In this document: one piece after another, positions 1 to 64,000 of the stretch
Numbering within the stretch: the first letter of the stretch is position 1
Layout of the letters: the number at the start of each line of letters is the position of its first letter
NCBI RefSeq assembly: GCF_014898055.3
Contig: NW_023600993.1
Span: forward strand, 14,970,850 to 15,034,849
DNA from: Talpa occidentalis
Lineage: Eukaryota; Chordata; Mammalia; Eulipotyphla; Talpidae
Direction: 5' to 3'
DNA length: 64,000 nt
Program-made: the position numbers and the translations under genes
Notes under the pieces: model-generated
Told to the model about the DNA's origin: nothing
Databases searched by the model: none
What the model saw: the letters and a program-made list of their open reading frames with translations, nothing else

Positions 1-790
1 AGAGAATATTTTCATGACCTTGGATTTGGAAAAGGTCTCTGAAACATGAAAACAAAAAGTTCTAAATATAAAGGAAAGATTCAGAAATTGAATTGCAGAA
101 TTCTTTTCAACAAAAGATATTATGGAGGGTGTGAAGAGACAAGGCATGGGATAGGTGATATTTCAACATTACCTGATAAAAGACTTTTACCCATTACATA
201 TAAAGAAATGTGACCAAGTAATAAGAAAAATAGTAGATAACCCCAAAATGTATCAAAACCTTAAAAAGTACCAAAAAATAGTTTTTCATACTCAAATGGA
301 AAATAAAAAGTTGCTCAACTTCACTTATCAGGGACATGCAAATTTAAATCAAAATTAGCATTTATACTCACCAGAATTTATATTCACCATTAACAACTCT
401 AAGTGAGAACATCTTGACTTCCATACTATTGATGGGAATCCCAGTTGGTACAACAATTTTGTTGATATCTGCCAACTCTGAACTTACCTGTACTCCGAAA
501 CACAATTCTACAACAATGTCTATCCAACAGAAATGCATACGTATATATATCAAAAGACATATATATAGATGTCTGTGGAAGCATCATTGTAAGAATCTCA
601 AACTGGGAATGCCTATTCATAGGACAAGTATGTAAATTGTGAAATATTCAGTGGAGTACTATACAGTAATGAAAGTAAAGGAACTATTACATCATGCAGC
701 TACAGAAAACCAGAAAAAAAAAATTACATATTGTTTGATTTTGTTTAGAGAAAGTTCAAAAGCAGGCAAAACTATTGATTGCAACATAAT
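1..790 (+). mobile_element. Decayed LINE-1 fragment (ORF2 3' region)
   Basis: The sequence follows the L1 ORF2 C-terminal region in order. 'ttcaacaaaagatattatgg' and 'gataaaagacttttacccat' match the run before the Cys-rich end. Next come 'ttgctcaacttcacttatca', 'gggaatcccagttggtacaa', 'aacagaaatgcatacgtata' and 'ggagtactatacagtaatga'. Many substitutions and indels leave no long frame, so it is an old copy. The 5' side continues beyond the window. Confidence 0.7.
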
Positions 791-1210
791 TCCAAAGTGT
801 GGGCAGTTTTAGTAAGGAGACTGGTTACAAACTGTGAAGAGAACAGAGGGTCAACCCTAGGATGTTGATAATACCCTATTTATTCATCAGGGCTGGAGGA
901 AGTGATTCCATAGATATGGTCACTTTGAGAAATCTTAATGAGCTATCCATTTAGTATTTGTGTCATTTTCTCCTTGTGTGTCTTTAGTATTAATTTTATC
1001 TTGTAAAATTACAATAGAAAGTTAAAAATAATAAAACTATCAAGCGTGGGATGAGGAGCTGAATATCAGTGAGCTCATTTCTCTTGTCAGGTTGTTTTTA
1101 TGTGCTGTCTTAACATGATGAGTCAAGCAATAGAAGTAAAATCACTGTCTAAAATATTGGTGATAATCACAAGAAGATCTAAAAGAAATAATCCTAAAAG
1201 ATTGTCTTTA

Positions 1211-1328
1211 GGGGCCTCCCCTGGTGGCGCAGCGGTTGAGCGCTGGGCTGAGAGGCTGCCCTCAGCCTCTGTAGTGCCGGTTTGTTCCCAGGCCACCAGC
1301 GAGGGTCCACAAAAAAAAAAAAAAAAAA
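1211..1328 (+). mobile_element. tRNA-derived SINE, head-only copy with poly(A)
   Basis: It begins ggggcctcccctggtggcgc and retains the tRNA-like portion with B-box-like ggtttgttccc through gagggtccac. It then jumps directly to A(18), lacking the ~150-nt 3' domain that other copies have. It is flanked by a perfect 15-bp duplication aaaagattgtcttta (1196-1210 and 1325-1339, the second copy sharing the end of the A tail). Confidence 0.85.
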
Positions 1329-1439
1329 GATTGTCTTTAGGGAGTGGTATAGGAATAAAGGAGTAGACTTAGGGCTAAACTACCATAGATTTTCTAAGCT
1401 ACTTGCTTAACGTTATAAAACTTTTTAAAGAAAGTATCA

Positions 1440-1600
1440 GACTACCTGAGCTTCATTTCAGTTCTATAAATATTTGTAACACACTTCAATTATGCCAGGC
1501 ACCATGTTAGATGCTGGAGAAACAAAGATGACTAAGACATGATGCTTTCCTTCGAGGAGTTCACAATTTAGTAATAGAAATAAGCACTTAGGCAGATGAT
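1440..1600 (-). repeat. Old L2/MIR-type repeat
   Basis: 'ctataaatatttgtaacaca', 'attatgccaggcaccatgtt' and 'gaggagttcacaatttagta' match the ancient '...attgagcacctactatgtgccaggcactg... ggagctcacagtctag' repeat. The family name is not certain. Confidence 0.5.
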
Positions 1601-2230
1601 GTTCTTTCATTCCCTACTTTATTTCTTCCTACTGCAATGTACATTTAGAAAAGACTGGAAAATCCACTTCTAAAATAAAATTACACATAATCCCATCACC
1701 AAAAGAGCCTTTTTGGTCTTTTTAGATGTATATATTCCTACTTTCTAGAATATTTATATTGACAACACATCCTTGCTAACAAACAAAATAAACTGAGAAC
1801 TTTTTCTCATGTCACTAAAAGTTCTATTATACTTAGTAATGGCTGCCTAATAATCACTAATGCGTTAGCCCCAGTTTATGCGGAGTTACTAAGAATGAAA
1901 GCTTCCTGGTGAAGAGGCTCCATCATTAAGGACATTTCCTGTTTAAATGAGGCCTGTCATCATGAAAAAGACAGAGCCAAGGCTTTCCTTGGGTCTTCTC
2001 ATTCTACCCCTACTATCCTGACATGATTTTATTTTACCCATATTTGGGCTGTGTTTAAGATGACTTTTAAAAAAATTATTATTTAGGGAATTGTTCTCAT
2101 TCTGTTTTCTCTGCCATCTGCCATCTACAATTCAACTTATAACAAGGAGTGGAAAATTCCAGGGCAATGAATAAGTGGGAGAGAGGAGGTCAGCTAAGAC
2201 TACCCCAAATCTCAGCTCTGGCATCCTTTT

Positions 2231-2495
2231 TTTTAAAAAAAGATTTATTTATTTATACAAGAACCAGGGTACAGGCCAGATGTGTGGGAGGGTGAGAGGA
2301 TTCACCAGAGACAGAGCGGGGAACAGAACAGGCAGACTGACTGAAATACACTGCTGAGGGGAGCAGCGGGAGAGACAGGAGAGGTCTGCTCGCCATGTGG
2401 GTTGCTCCGAGGCCAGCGGGGATCGAACTGGTACTACAGAGGCTGTGGACGGCTTCATGGTTCTGCACTCAACTTCCTGCACCACCAGGGAGGCC
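2231..2495 (-). mobile_element. tRNA-derived SINE, full length
   Basis: Reverse copy: T-rich start, ATTTATTTAT tail complement, ...ctgctgaggggagcagcggg... and a terminal accaccagggaggccc head complement. It has a perfect 18-bp target duplication cagctctggcatcctttt at 2213-2230 and 2496-2513. The tail type (ATAAATAAATCTTT) puts it in the older subfamily. Confidence 0.92.
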
Positions 2496-4697
2496 CAGCT
2501 CTGGCATCCTTTTATGCTGGAGTGGATGGTCCCTGCGTAGATTTCAAAGGCACTGCAAAGTATCTATCTAAAGAAATCAGCAAGGATTTTATACCACAGG
2601 AGAGCAGTGTTGTCCAAAATCCAGAGAGCTAGAGAACCTGTTGTGGTGGGGAGAACAGGGATAAAAGGAAGGGAAAGGGGAAGAGAAAAACCAAAGAAGA
2701 AAGCGATGATGGCCAACAGTTCTACTGGAGTCCAATTTCATTTGAAGTCTCTTCAATTTCTTCTTAGATCCCAATTGTTGAGGTTCCTCCAAAGAGACGA
2801 TTAAGATAAGATTTTACAAAATGCACTTTCTACAAAACTCCCACACAAAGACAAGGAGCTACCCACACACTCAGCAAACAGCAGACTGAGCATGCTACTT
2901 TAAGAATTATGCATATCACATTTGCTAGGAGTAAAAGGAAAAGTGAATGATAATTTCCAAACTGACCTGGATATAGAAGTTCTTGAGTCAAACTTTCGTA
3001 GCAGATGGGATGATTTGGCCTGACAGTTACACACAGTCTCTGCCAGTGTGAAACTGATAACCAGTGACAGAGAAGCAATAATAACTTTGGAAACTGAAAA
3101 AGTATGAGAAGCTAGGGTTTGATTTTTTTTAAATGACTTAAATTAGAAGTATTTTCCTATGCTGAAATGAGACTTTGAAATTAGGGTGACTCAGATATAG
3201 ACTAGTACTTTCCAACAACCCTTATGAATGCTACAATTAATCCAGTAATTCATTTTATTGATAATGTACAATTAGGATGCTAAATGATCTGAACATATTA
3301 CTTCTCTTACTCTAAGTGCTTTACACATTATAATTAAGCAAAGCAAAGTTAAAATCATACACATAATTAAGGAAAGCAGTGTTAAAATAAATGAAATAAA
3401 ATTGTCCTCGGTACTCAGTTTAATCTCCATAAAAGACTATTACATACTTTTACAGATGGTAGGGCTTCCTAACACCCAGCCCATAAGTATATTAACGGAG
3501 CCTGAAATCGTGGTTTAATTTCTTCGACTTGGAGCAGAGTCAGTTCTTTTCTTTGCTGAGTGTTTATCATAAATAGAGGTCTCTTCTTCCAAATAAAATA
3601 GTTAAGCCTCAGAACTGTTGTGTTTCTAAAACCATACACAAGAATGAATCTCTATTTAGAATCAGCAGAAAGTTGTTACACAACATGCATTTTCCTTGGG
3701 ATGCTTTTGACCAGGTGGAAGAAATATATATTTAGATGCACTTGGGTGTAGTAAACACCTATTGAATATGTCTCAAATGTCTATCAAGAAGTTATTTCCA
3801 CCATGAGCTACTCTTAATTATTTAAGTGACAGCTGGAAAACCTTAAATCTGGGTCCTTTTCCCCAAATTTAACTTCGTTGAGCGTGTTGAAAATTCATAA
3901 CACTTTTCACTCTCACGAGAAAAATTAACATGAGTTGAGTTACCACTGTTTTTCACACATATACTAGTCACTTTTTAAAAATGCCTTAACTCTTTAAATC
4001 CTCATCGAAATGAAGGTGCATACATCTGCCCCCACTCCCTGCAGCTCTTCTCAAAAGGCTATAATGAGTCCAAGCAGAATACCTGTTTTCCTCTGTGAAT
4101 TCACTTGTTTCCCCAATGGGCTCAAATTTTCTGATATCCCCTTAACATTAGGGTGGCTTTGGAGATAAAAATGTGATTGAGGATTGGAACCATATTAATC
4201 TGGGCCTCAGATTGTTCAGGAAATCAATGACATTTCCAGCAACTTTCTCAGTAGCTTTGGTTAATATAAATGTGTCCTATTTAATCTCCCAAAACTAATT
4301 TTAAATGATGGTTTATGGAAAGATTATAACAGAATGATTTCAATGTTTCTATTATTAAAATAATAATAACTATGAAGCCACAACTTTATAGCTTATTCTA
4401 TGAGAATATTAAAATTATTTCATCATAATTATTCAACTATATGTAAGAGTTAAAATAATACATATATGACAAGAGTGCAAAATAAAAATTCATCATAGCC
4501 AGAATGACAGATAACAGATGAAGTATTGATCAAAGGGATCTAGCCTGCATGTTATTGAGTATTTCAAAAGGTATTTTTACTCTGATCAAGTTACACAGAA
4601 CCAAAATGACTGCATCAGAATGTACCAAAATAGCTGTATTACATGTAATCGTGTTCTACTTCACTGCAGGATATTTAGGCTACAAATTTAGACTTAA

Positions 4698-58034
<53,337 letters not shown>

Positions 58035-58869
58035 TACCAACGCACGAGACACAAATGCCAGTCCCAAACCCACCACTGCATGACAGCCTTTTTTGCCTCT
58101 GGTCGGCGTGAAGGAGAGGCAGAGCTGGCAATCCTGCAGAAGAGCATGTGAGAAGCCAGGGAAAGGTAGAACCACCTCCATTCTGTAGCAACCAGTTTCT
58201 AGATCCTAGAAGCAGAATAGAAACATTTTCCTGTACAGGTATTAACTTCTGGTCTGTTTGACAGACTTTGGTAAAAATCCAAAGACCCTGAGGGTCTGAG
58301 CAGCTAGAAGTCCCAGACAAAGAATTTGTGGATTCGTTTTGTCCTAGGTGGCATTTGTGAAATGCAGCAAAGGTTTTTTTTCTGAGTGCCTGTTTGTCAT
58401 TCCTGAACAATATCCATAGCACTGTTGGCCTCAGAAGTCCAGCTCCTGCTGATCTATTTTTCTTTTTGTGAAGGCAAAGGGACAATTATCACTGCATGTC
58501 ATCTCCTAGACAATCAGTCAAATAGAGTTGGTGGCCAGTGGTTAGCTATTGCACGTTATTTGCCATGTAAATGAATATGTCTTTATTTATCAAAAAAGAG
58601 GCTATTTTTATATCCTTGGTATGAAATATGTATTTAAACTATTTAAAATATTTATAAAGAAATGAATGTTTTCTTTTCATTTTGGTTTAAAACAAGCTTG
58701 CCGTTTTAACAAGAAATGCACTACTGTTATGTATAGTAGATCAAAAATTATTTATTAAGAGGATATAGTTTCAAAAGGAATCCCCCTTTTAGCTGCATGC
58801 AGTTTGCAACAAATGTATCCTCACGCTCCTGGATTACAAAAGAAAAGTGAGGTCATATTTTATTAATGA

Positions 58870-58875
58870 AATAAA
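58870..58875 (+). terminator. KCNH8: Candidate KCNH8 polyadenylation signal (proximal)
   Basis: This is a canonical AATAAA 836 bases after the stop codon. It is followed about 30-50 bases later by a G/T-rich element (tgctccggcgtgggggtagg), a good arrangement for cleavage near 58890. Confidence 0.55.
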
Positions 58876-59307
58876 AATCTGGACTGAGTGTCAAGGCCAT
58901 GTGCTCCGGCGTGGGGGTAGGGAGGGTTTCCACCCAGTCACCATGGACTGATGTCAAGACCTTAATGCAAACTCCCCAGGCCGCGCCAGTTGGAATGGCC
59001 CTCCTCCAGGCACATTTTCTTGTTCAAGAACCCAAAATTAGTCTGTGGAATATGTGATCACAATACATTGAGCCACCTTGGTCTCAAAATGAGGGGGGAA
59101 ACCTAGGGTAAGCCTTCCTACCCTCTCTTCTTTTAGAAGCAGCGGTGGATCCATGCAGATTCCACAGGGAAGCAGCAACTGCAGAGTCACATCACACGGG
59201 AGCTCCCAGCACCCATAGGATCAGCACTTTAATTTCTTTTCTTTAAAACTCTCAACAATGTTCTAAGTTATGCAAAGCAGGTGTTTTGATGTTTATTTTG
59301 CGGAGAA

Positions 59308-59313
59308 AATAAA
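59308..59313 (+). terminator. KCNH8: Candidate KCNH8 polyadenylation signal (distal)
   Basis: This is a canonical AATAAA about 1.27 kb past the stop, in a context (gagaaaataaaaaccagc) without a strong downstream GT-rich element nearby. It is an alternative distal site if the proximal one is weak. Confidence 0.35.
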
Positions 59314-59924
59314 AACCAGCGATGACACAGCTTGAATGCTGAACACAGTCTAACACTCTTTAAGTTCCCTGTGTCTCAGTCAACATGCAAGTCCAGGTAC
59401 TGGGCTTGGCAGTGACATAAATGCTCTCTCTTAAGTTTTATTATATGGTTAAGAACATCTAGGGTCTAATCATTCCAGATGAAAAAACACTGAATTCACA
59501 TTCTAGAACCTTCTGTTCTTATTTTCCACCACCAAGCATAAACAGTCCGAATAAACAATGTATCATTAAAGACATCTAAACAAACCAAGACTTCTGTTGT
59601 GTGACTCTTGTCCCCTAACATAGGCCAGCATGGCAGAAAGGAAAAGATAAACTTCTCTAAGAGAAATGGAAACAGTACCAATTTCTGAGGCAGAGGGACA
59701 ATTATCACTCAAGATTCAATGCCTTCTACTTCCAGTCCTCCCAGATTCAATGTCTCCCTACTTGAATGGGAAAATTAAGGCAAAGGGAACATTTTTAGAG
59801 CCAATGAATTCATTTCTATTCCCCCTTTTGCACATCCTGACCTATGTAATCACTAAGTACCATTCAAAAGGAACTATTTGGTGATGGTTCTTGAGTACCC
59901 TGCAAACCAGCACTGCTATTACTA

Positions 59925-60050
59925 AAGCTAGTGACGGATAGTTTTTGAGTACTGACTATGTACCAACCCATGTTTAAGAATTAACATGTTTGCTTATAAT
60001 AATCCTCATTTTGTAAACAAATACCTGGGAGCCATCTTTTTGAACTCCTA
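59925..60050 (-). repeat. MIR remnant
   Basis: 'gagtactgactatgtaccaa cc', 'taataatcctcattttgtaa' follow the reverse MIR layout. Confidence 0.5.
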
Positions 60051-61957
60051 GTCACATCATTTTAAATGATAGCCCAGTACACTCCACCCCCATGGTGAGG
60101 ATTTGGAGAAATCCAGTATGATGCTGTGATACAGGCCCATGTTTTTCTAGCCAGTCACCTCTGTATCTGCTAACAGCTATCGTCAGCGGGTGTAAGAACA
60201 GCTATCCTCCCTGCACTGGCGTGAGTGAATACCTAGGAGAAATGAGGGCTCCTGCTGATTTCCTACAGGAGGACCCTTTGCCCGGTTTGAGTCAGTTCCA
60301 CCTTCATTCCTCATTAACCCTTTCCCTTGCCATCATTTGAAAACAGGACTATCCCATATCCAAGACAGTTAAGAATGACACAATTGGGGGTGGGGGTTGT
60401 TTGCTTATGTATATTATATTATTCTTTGAAAAGAGAATTCCAAGTTTTCCTACATATTACAAGTTTCCTAAATATCACTGCTATGCAAATAGCGCAAGCC
60501 CTTGTCTTCTCATTAGGAATATATTCTTGGATCCCTCTATTTCCCTCACCTACCCACTTTCTGCTGAAGGCAAAACAGGAATCCAGAGGGTAGAGAAGCA
60601 CGTATTTTTTTTGTCAAATCTATTTTCTTAAAAATAACATTGGAGACTAAAGTCTTCTGTGTAGTTCTAGAAAACTACATAAATATAAATAGATTATATT
60701 TTTGATTCAATGTAAGAAATTTCTGGCATTTACAGCTACTTACAAAGAGTTTACTACATTGAGAGAGTAAGATGACTAACAAAGTGTCCTCTCAGAGGTT
60801 GCACAACTATTTGACAAGAGTAGTTTTCCAGAAAGTGTGAAGTTAGTAGAATACCAACATTGGGTCCCAAGGGGTATTTGTTTAAAATGAAGAAAATCTG
60901 GCTTCAACTTAGTGTCTTTAGGATGGGAAAATATTGATCTGGAATCTATAATATTATAAGATTGAGTTCTAACTAACTTATACATAAGTGAACTAGTATC
61001 TAAGTTCTACTAAAGACGTCCTGGATCTATAACTATATAACAGAGAAATCTGCTTATCAGTCATCTAACACTTCAGTTTGAATAATGTATTTCTGAAGGA
61101 TGTTAATAAAATTAAGATCTCAGCACTTGGCCCCTAAGATATGGGTTGGGCTCCAAGTGATTCTGAGATGGATGTTCCAGGAAACAAGCTAGAAACATGG
61201 CTTAAGTGGTATCATTATCCCTTAGATAATGAGGAGTTGTTTCTATGGGAAGTGGCCCAACTACAATTAAAACTGTTAAAACTGACAGTTGCGAGTTATC
61301 CTATTTCCATACAGTTTCTAACACATCCATGACTTTTTTCACTAAAGTGATTGATCACTTTCTCCAAGAGAACTCTGAACATCGACTCAAGACTTCAGCT
61401 AGCAGTGGTTGAGTGCCTACAATGGCCTACTATGTATCATGCTCCTGTACCCCTGGTTTTCTTGCAGATCTTTGTTTTCTTGTTGAATTTGGTCTTTCCA
61501 GAAGGAAAAAGCAAGTGCAAATGCCTCTGACAACTCAGAAAGTTCTTCCCAGATAGAAAGAAATCATTTTGGGTGGGAAACAAGCCAACCACCTGGAAGG
61601 GAACTTCTTGTGTCAAGATTATGCTCTTACCCAGAACAATGGAAAAGTGCTCGTTACAAACAGTTCTGGCTAAGGCTGCCCCTTCTCATGAAGTGCATAC
61701 TTCATTTTCTAACATCATCTTTTGGAGGTGTTGCCTTTACTATAGACCCCACCTGCAGCCTTCCCTCAGACTTCCATTGGCACTAAATAAAGTCCCTTGC
61801 ATACATGCACATCAATGAAAGGCCTTCCTTTGTGTACATTCTGTTTATCTAGAGGCAAACACTCCAAATAGGTATAATGTTAAGAAAGGAGCAGAAGTGT
61901 TGCAAGAACATACATGTTTGTTTCCAACCATTTTCCCTTGTTCTGTGACCTCCAACA

Positions 61958-61966
<9 letters not shown>

Positions 61967-62000
<34 letters not shown>

Positions 62001-62293
62001 GGCATGTTTTTATTTATTTATTTATTTGTTCGTTTGTTTCGTTTATACATGCACTGGGTACAGTCAGAAGCGCGGGAGGGTGAGAGAATTCACCAGAGCC
62101 AGAGCAGGGAGCAGAGCAGGCAGAAGGACCGAAGTACACGGCTGAGGGGAGCAGCGGGCGGCAGGAGAGGTCTGCGCACCATGTGGGACCCTCCTCTGGT
62201 GGCCGGGGAGCAGCCGGGAATCGAACCGGCGCTGCAGAGGCTGCGGGCAGCTTCGCAACCCAGCGCTCAACCGCTGCGCCACCGGGGAGGCCC
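61967..62293 (-). mobile_element. tRNA-derived SINE, very young copy
   Basis: Reverse copy with an uninterrupted run of about 37 T (61961-61997), then agaggcatgttttt, the complement of the young-subfamily tail motif. It has a nearly CpG-intact body (gcgcgggagg, gaaccggcgctgcagaggct, cgctgcgccaccggggaggc). Target duplication tccaacaagttttttt on both sides (from 61951 and from 62294). Confidence 0.93.
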
Positions 62294-62309
62294 TCCAACA
62301 AGTTTTTTT

Positions 62310-62455
62310 AAACTCTTCTGAGCCTTAATTTCTTCGCCTAAAAAATCGAGGATTAAGATCTAATTCACTGTCTTCGTGAAGATGTAATAATTTAATGAAG
62401 TAATTTATGTGAAAGCATACTGCCTGACACATAATGAATGCTAAGCAAATGTCAC
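62310..62455 (+). repeat. MIR remnant
   Basis: 'cttctgagccttaatttctt cgcctaaaaaatcgaggatt' and 'ctgcctgacacataatgaat gctaagcaaatg' match sense MIR. Confidence 0.6.
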
Positions 62456-62760
62456 TAGGTCTCTGCAAGCTCCCTCCTACTTCCCCTCCCCCTCTCATCT
62501 CACCCCTTCCTCCTTCCTTGTGCTCCTGCCTTCCTCCGACCTATATCTCAGGCTACCTTCTAGAAAATGAACTCCCTGTGAAATCCTCTCTGCGTAGGTC
62601 ACAATCCAGCTTCCATACTCTGTTCCCTGCCCTTTATTCAGCACAGTATTAACAACCAAGCCAACCTTTACCCTTAAAAAACAGTCATGGAGAAGAAACC
62701 AGGATAAAAGTATCCTGATTCTGTTCGCAGTTATCTTAACCCCAACCCACATGGCTTCTA

Positions 62761-62817
62761 ATTTCTTCATCCATCGCTTCTCGGCCTTTTGACTAAGATC
62801 AAGTGATTTCTTCATCC
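62761..62817. repeat. 12-bp target-site duplication around U2 fragment
   Basis: Perfect direct repeat atttcttcatcc immediately left and right of the U2 piece. Confidence 0.9.
62773..62805 (+). pseudogene. RNU2 pseudogene: 33-nt U2 snRNA fragment (3'-truncated pseudogene)
   Basis: atcgcttctcggccttttga followed by ctaagatcaagtg equals U2 snRNA nt 1-33 with one change (G20A). It stops at the start of the branch-site recognition sequence. A perfect 12-bp repeat atttcttcatcc abuts both ends (62761-62772 and 62806-62817), and there is no A tail. Confidence 0.93.
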
Positions 62818-63076
62818 AAATTTTAGTCATTAAGGCTTTATTTTAAATTCTTTGTCACAAACAGACCCAAGAAATTCATCCACTAACATGAGTATGTTAC
62901 ATAGACATAGACCTTTTATTTTGTCCATAGTTTCTCTAGGGAAATCAGCTATTGCTTTAGAAATCACACCCCACAGATGACATGCCCATAACCCCAGCCA
63001 GAGAAAACCTGAGCACTGTCTGCCAAAATCCTCAGAACTTTCCCTGTGGCAAATGGTCTTGCCCTCTTGCCCACAG

Positions 63077-63159
63077 CTCCTCCGGCTGGAAGCAGAGATG
63101 ATGAAATGTCTGCCACTTCACACGGATGCCTTCAAAGCATTCCCTTGGCGTCCCATGGA
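63077..63159 (+). other. Exon-like 83-bp segment downstream of KCNH8 (unproven)
   Basis: Good pyrimidine tract and acceptor (cttgccctcttgcccacag), then LLRLEAEMMKCLPLHTDAFK AFPWRPM, then a perfect donor gga|gtgagt. If the donor is not used, the frame stops at TGA 63161-63163, and an AATAAA with a T/G-rich follow-up occurs near 63336. It could belong to a noncoding transcript or a read-through isoform of KCNH8. Confidence 0.2.
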
Positions 63160-64000
63160 GTGAGTAGGCCCCTCCAGAGGGAATAAGCTAAATGTCACTC
63201 CCTGCAGCTTGTGTCCTGAAAGAATCTTCCTGGAGCTGTGTCATTCAACAGAACCCTGAACAAAGAGCTCACAGAAGACATGAGGACAGCTCGGGGAGGC
63301 AGAGCGCACATCTGCACCCGCGGTTCCAGGGGATTAAATAAACTGTATTTTAGAAAAAAATCGCTGTGTGGGCAACACTCTGCCTTCCGAGACTATTTTC
63401 TTCTGCCTTAGGGTTTTCCCCTATAGAGAAAAGAAGCTGGGAATAGGATGGAATTGAATCATCCAAGGCTCTGGTTTTTGAGCTTTTTGTTTTGCTTTTG
63501 TTTTTGTTTATTTTTATGATCTGTCTGAGAATAGAATGGACATGTGTGATAAATTTGAGTACAACAAAGAATAAAAGGGGTGGATGTGAAACTAAAAAGT
63601 GTGTCTGTGCTTTTCATTTCTATGAGAAACTGTCGGGAAAATGGAGTGGCTCGGCTTTGTTCCACCTTCCCGTTGTTAGCCTCCACAGCTGCCACCTGTG
63701 GGCTTGTCTGCCTCCCAGGCTTCATTGCCCACACGTTGGCATGTGTTTTGGAGGGCGCTTGGGAGCATGGGTGTGGGGCACCCACACCTTTGATTACAGA
63801 CACTTGGGCCAAAGAGCCAGAGAGCACAGGGCATGCGCACAGGTAAAGGCAGACACCCTGAGGGTAGGGGGTTCAGTTGCTGCCTCCCTGCCTACTGGTC
63901 TGCCTGTGTCTGGTCCCCTGATTCAGCATTAAAGGCATTTTAGAGATATCAAAGGCTCCAAAATTATCTCCGTCTGCCTGGATCAAGAATGAACCTACCC

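Larger units (their letters stand above)
58035..59330 (+). other. KCNH8: KCNH8 3' UTR, extent uncertain
   Basis: The sequence directly after the stop is repeat-free and becomes AU-rich (about 58560-58760, with several ATTTAT-type motifs), as expected for a neuronal 3' UTR. The UTR probably ends shortly after an AATAAA at 58870-58875 (followed by a GT-rich stretch) or after a second one at 59308-59313. Which site is used cannot be told from sequence. Confidence 0.6.
58900..64000. other. Region downstream of KCNH8, no protein-coding gene recognised
   Basis: Apart from the possible distal 3' UTR end, this holds a MIR remnant (59925), a young reverse SINE (61967-62293), another MIR (62310), a U2 snRNA fragment (62773) and an exon-like segment (63077). 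From 62900 onward GC content rises, but I see no convincing long reading frame. Confidence 0.7.

Overview
This is a 64-kb piece of mammalian nuclear DNA. It is AT-rich, intron-dominated and full of interspersed repeats (LINE-1, LINE-2/MIR, a tRNA-derived SINE and snRNA pseudogenes). It holds one recognisable protein-coding gene, the 3' half of KCNH8 (Kv12.1, ELK3), on the + strand. Eight coding exons run from 4750 to the stop codon ending at 58034. They encode the end of S6, the C-linker, the cyclic-nucleotide-binding-homology domain, an acidic and serine-rich tail, a short coiled coil and the C-terminus. All junctions have GT/AG ends and compatible phases, and no frameshift or premature stop is present, so the gene looks intact. 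The voltage sensor, most of the pore, the PAS domain and the promoter lie upstream of the window.

Layout: 1-4749 is the end of an intron and begins in a decayed L1. 4750-12381 holds three exons of the C-linker and CNBHD. 12382-33420 is a 21-kb intron with SINEs, L1 pieces and a U6/L1 chimeric pseudogene. 33421-42364 holds four short tail exons. 42365-57329 is a 15-kb intron. 57330-58034 is the last coding exon, followed by a 3' UTR with candidate poly(A) signals near 58870 and 59308. 58900-64000 is downstream sequence with a very young SINE, a tiny U2 snRNA pseudogene and an exon-like segment at 63077-63159.

The dominant mobile element is a tRNA-derived SINE of about 260-330 bp, present in 13 long copies and 2 head-only copies. 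Nearly all have clear target-site duplications. Its first ~28 nt resemble the tRNA-Glu-type CHR SINEs of cetaceans, hippos and ruminants, but the rest does not match the horse, carnivore, camelid, pig or ruminant SINEs I know. I therefore place the organism as a placental, probably laurasiatherian, mammal and leave the species open. At least two subfamilies occur: an older one (gcaaggggttaag... ending ATAAATAAATCTTT) and a younger CpG-rich one (gcgcagcggttgag... with an AAACAAAC/AAAT tail).

The most notable non-gene features are L1-mediated retrotransposition by-products. They are a U6 snRNA fused to an L1 3' end, a 33-nt 5' fragment of U2 snRNA between perfect 12-bp repeats, and two SINE copies that keep the 5' end and poly(A) but lack the 3' domain. 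Three exon-like segments could be unannotated alternative exons, two of them in KCNH8 introns and one downstream. These are inferences from splice-site and frame reading only. No new defence system, operon or other prokaryotic-type system is present.
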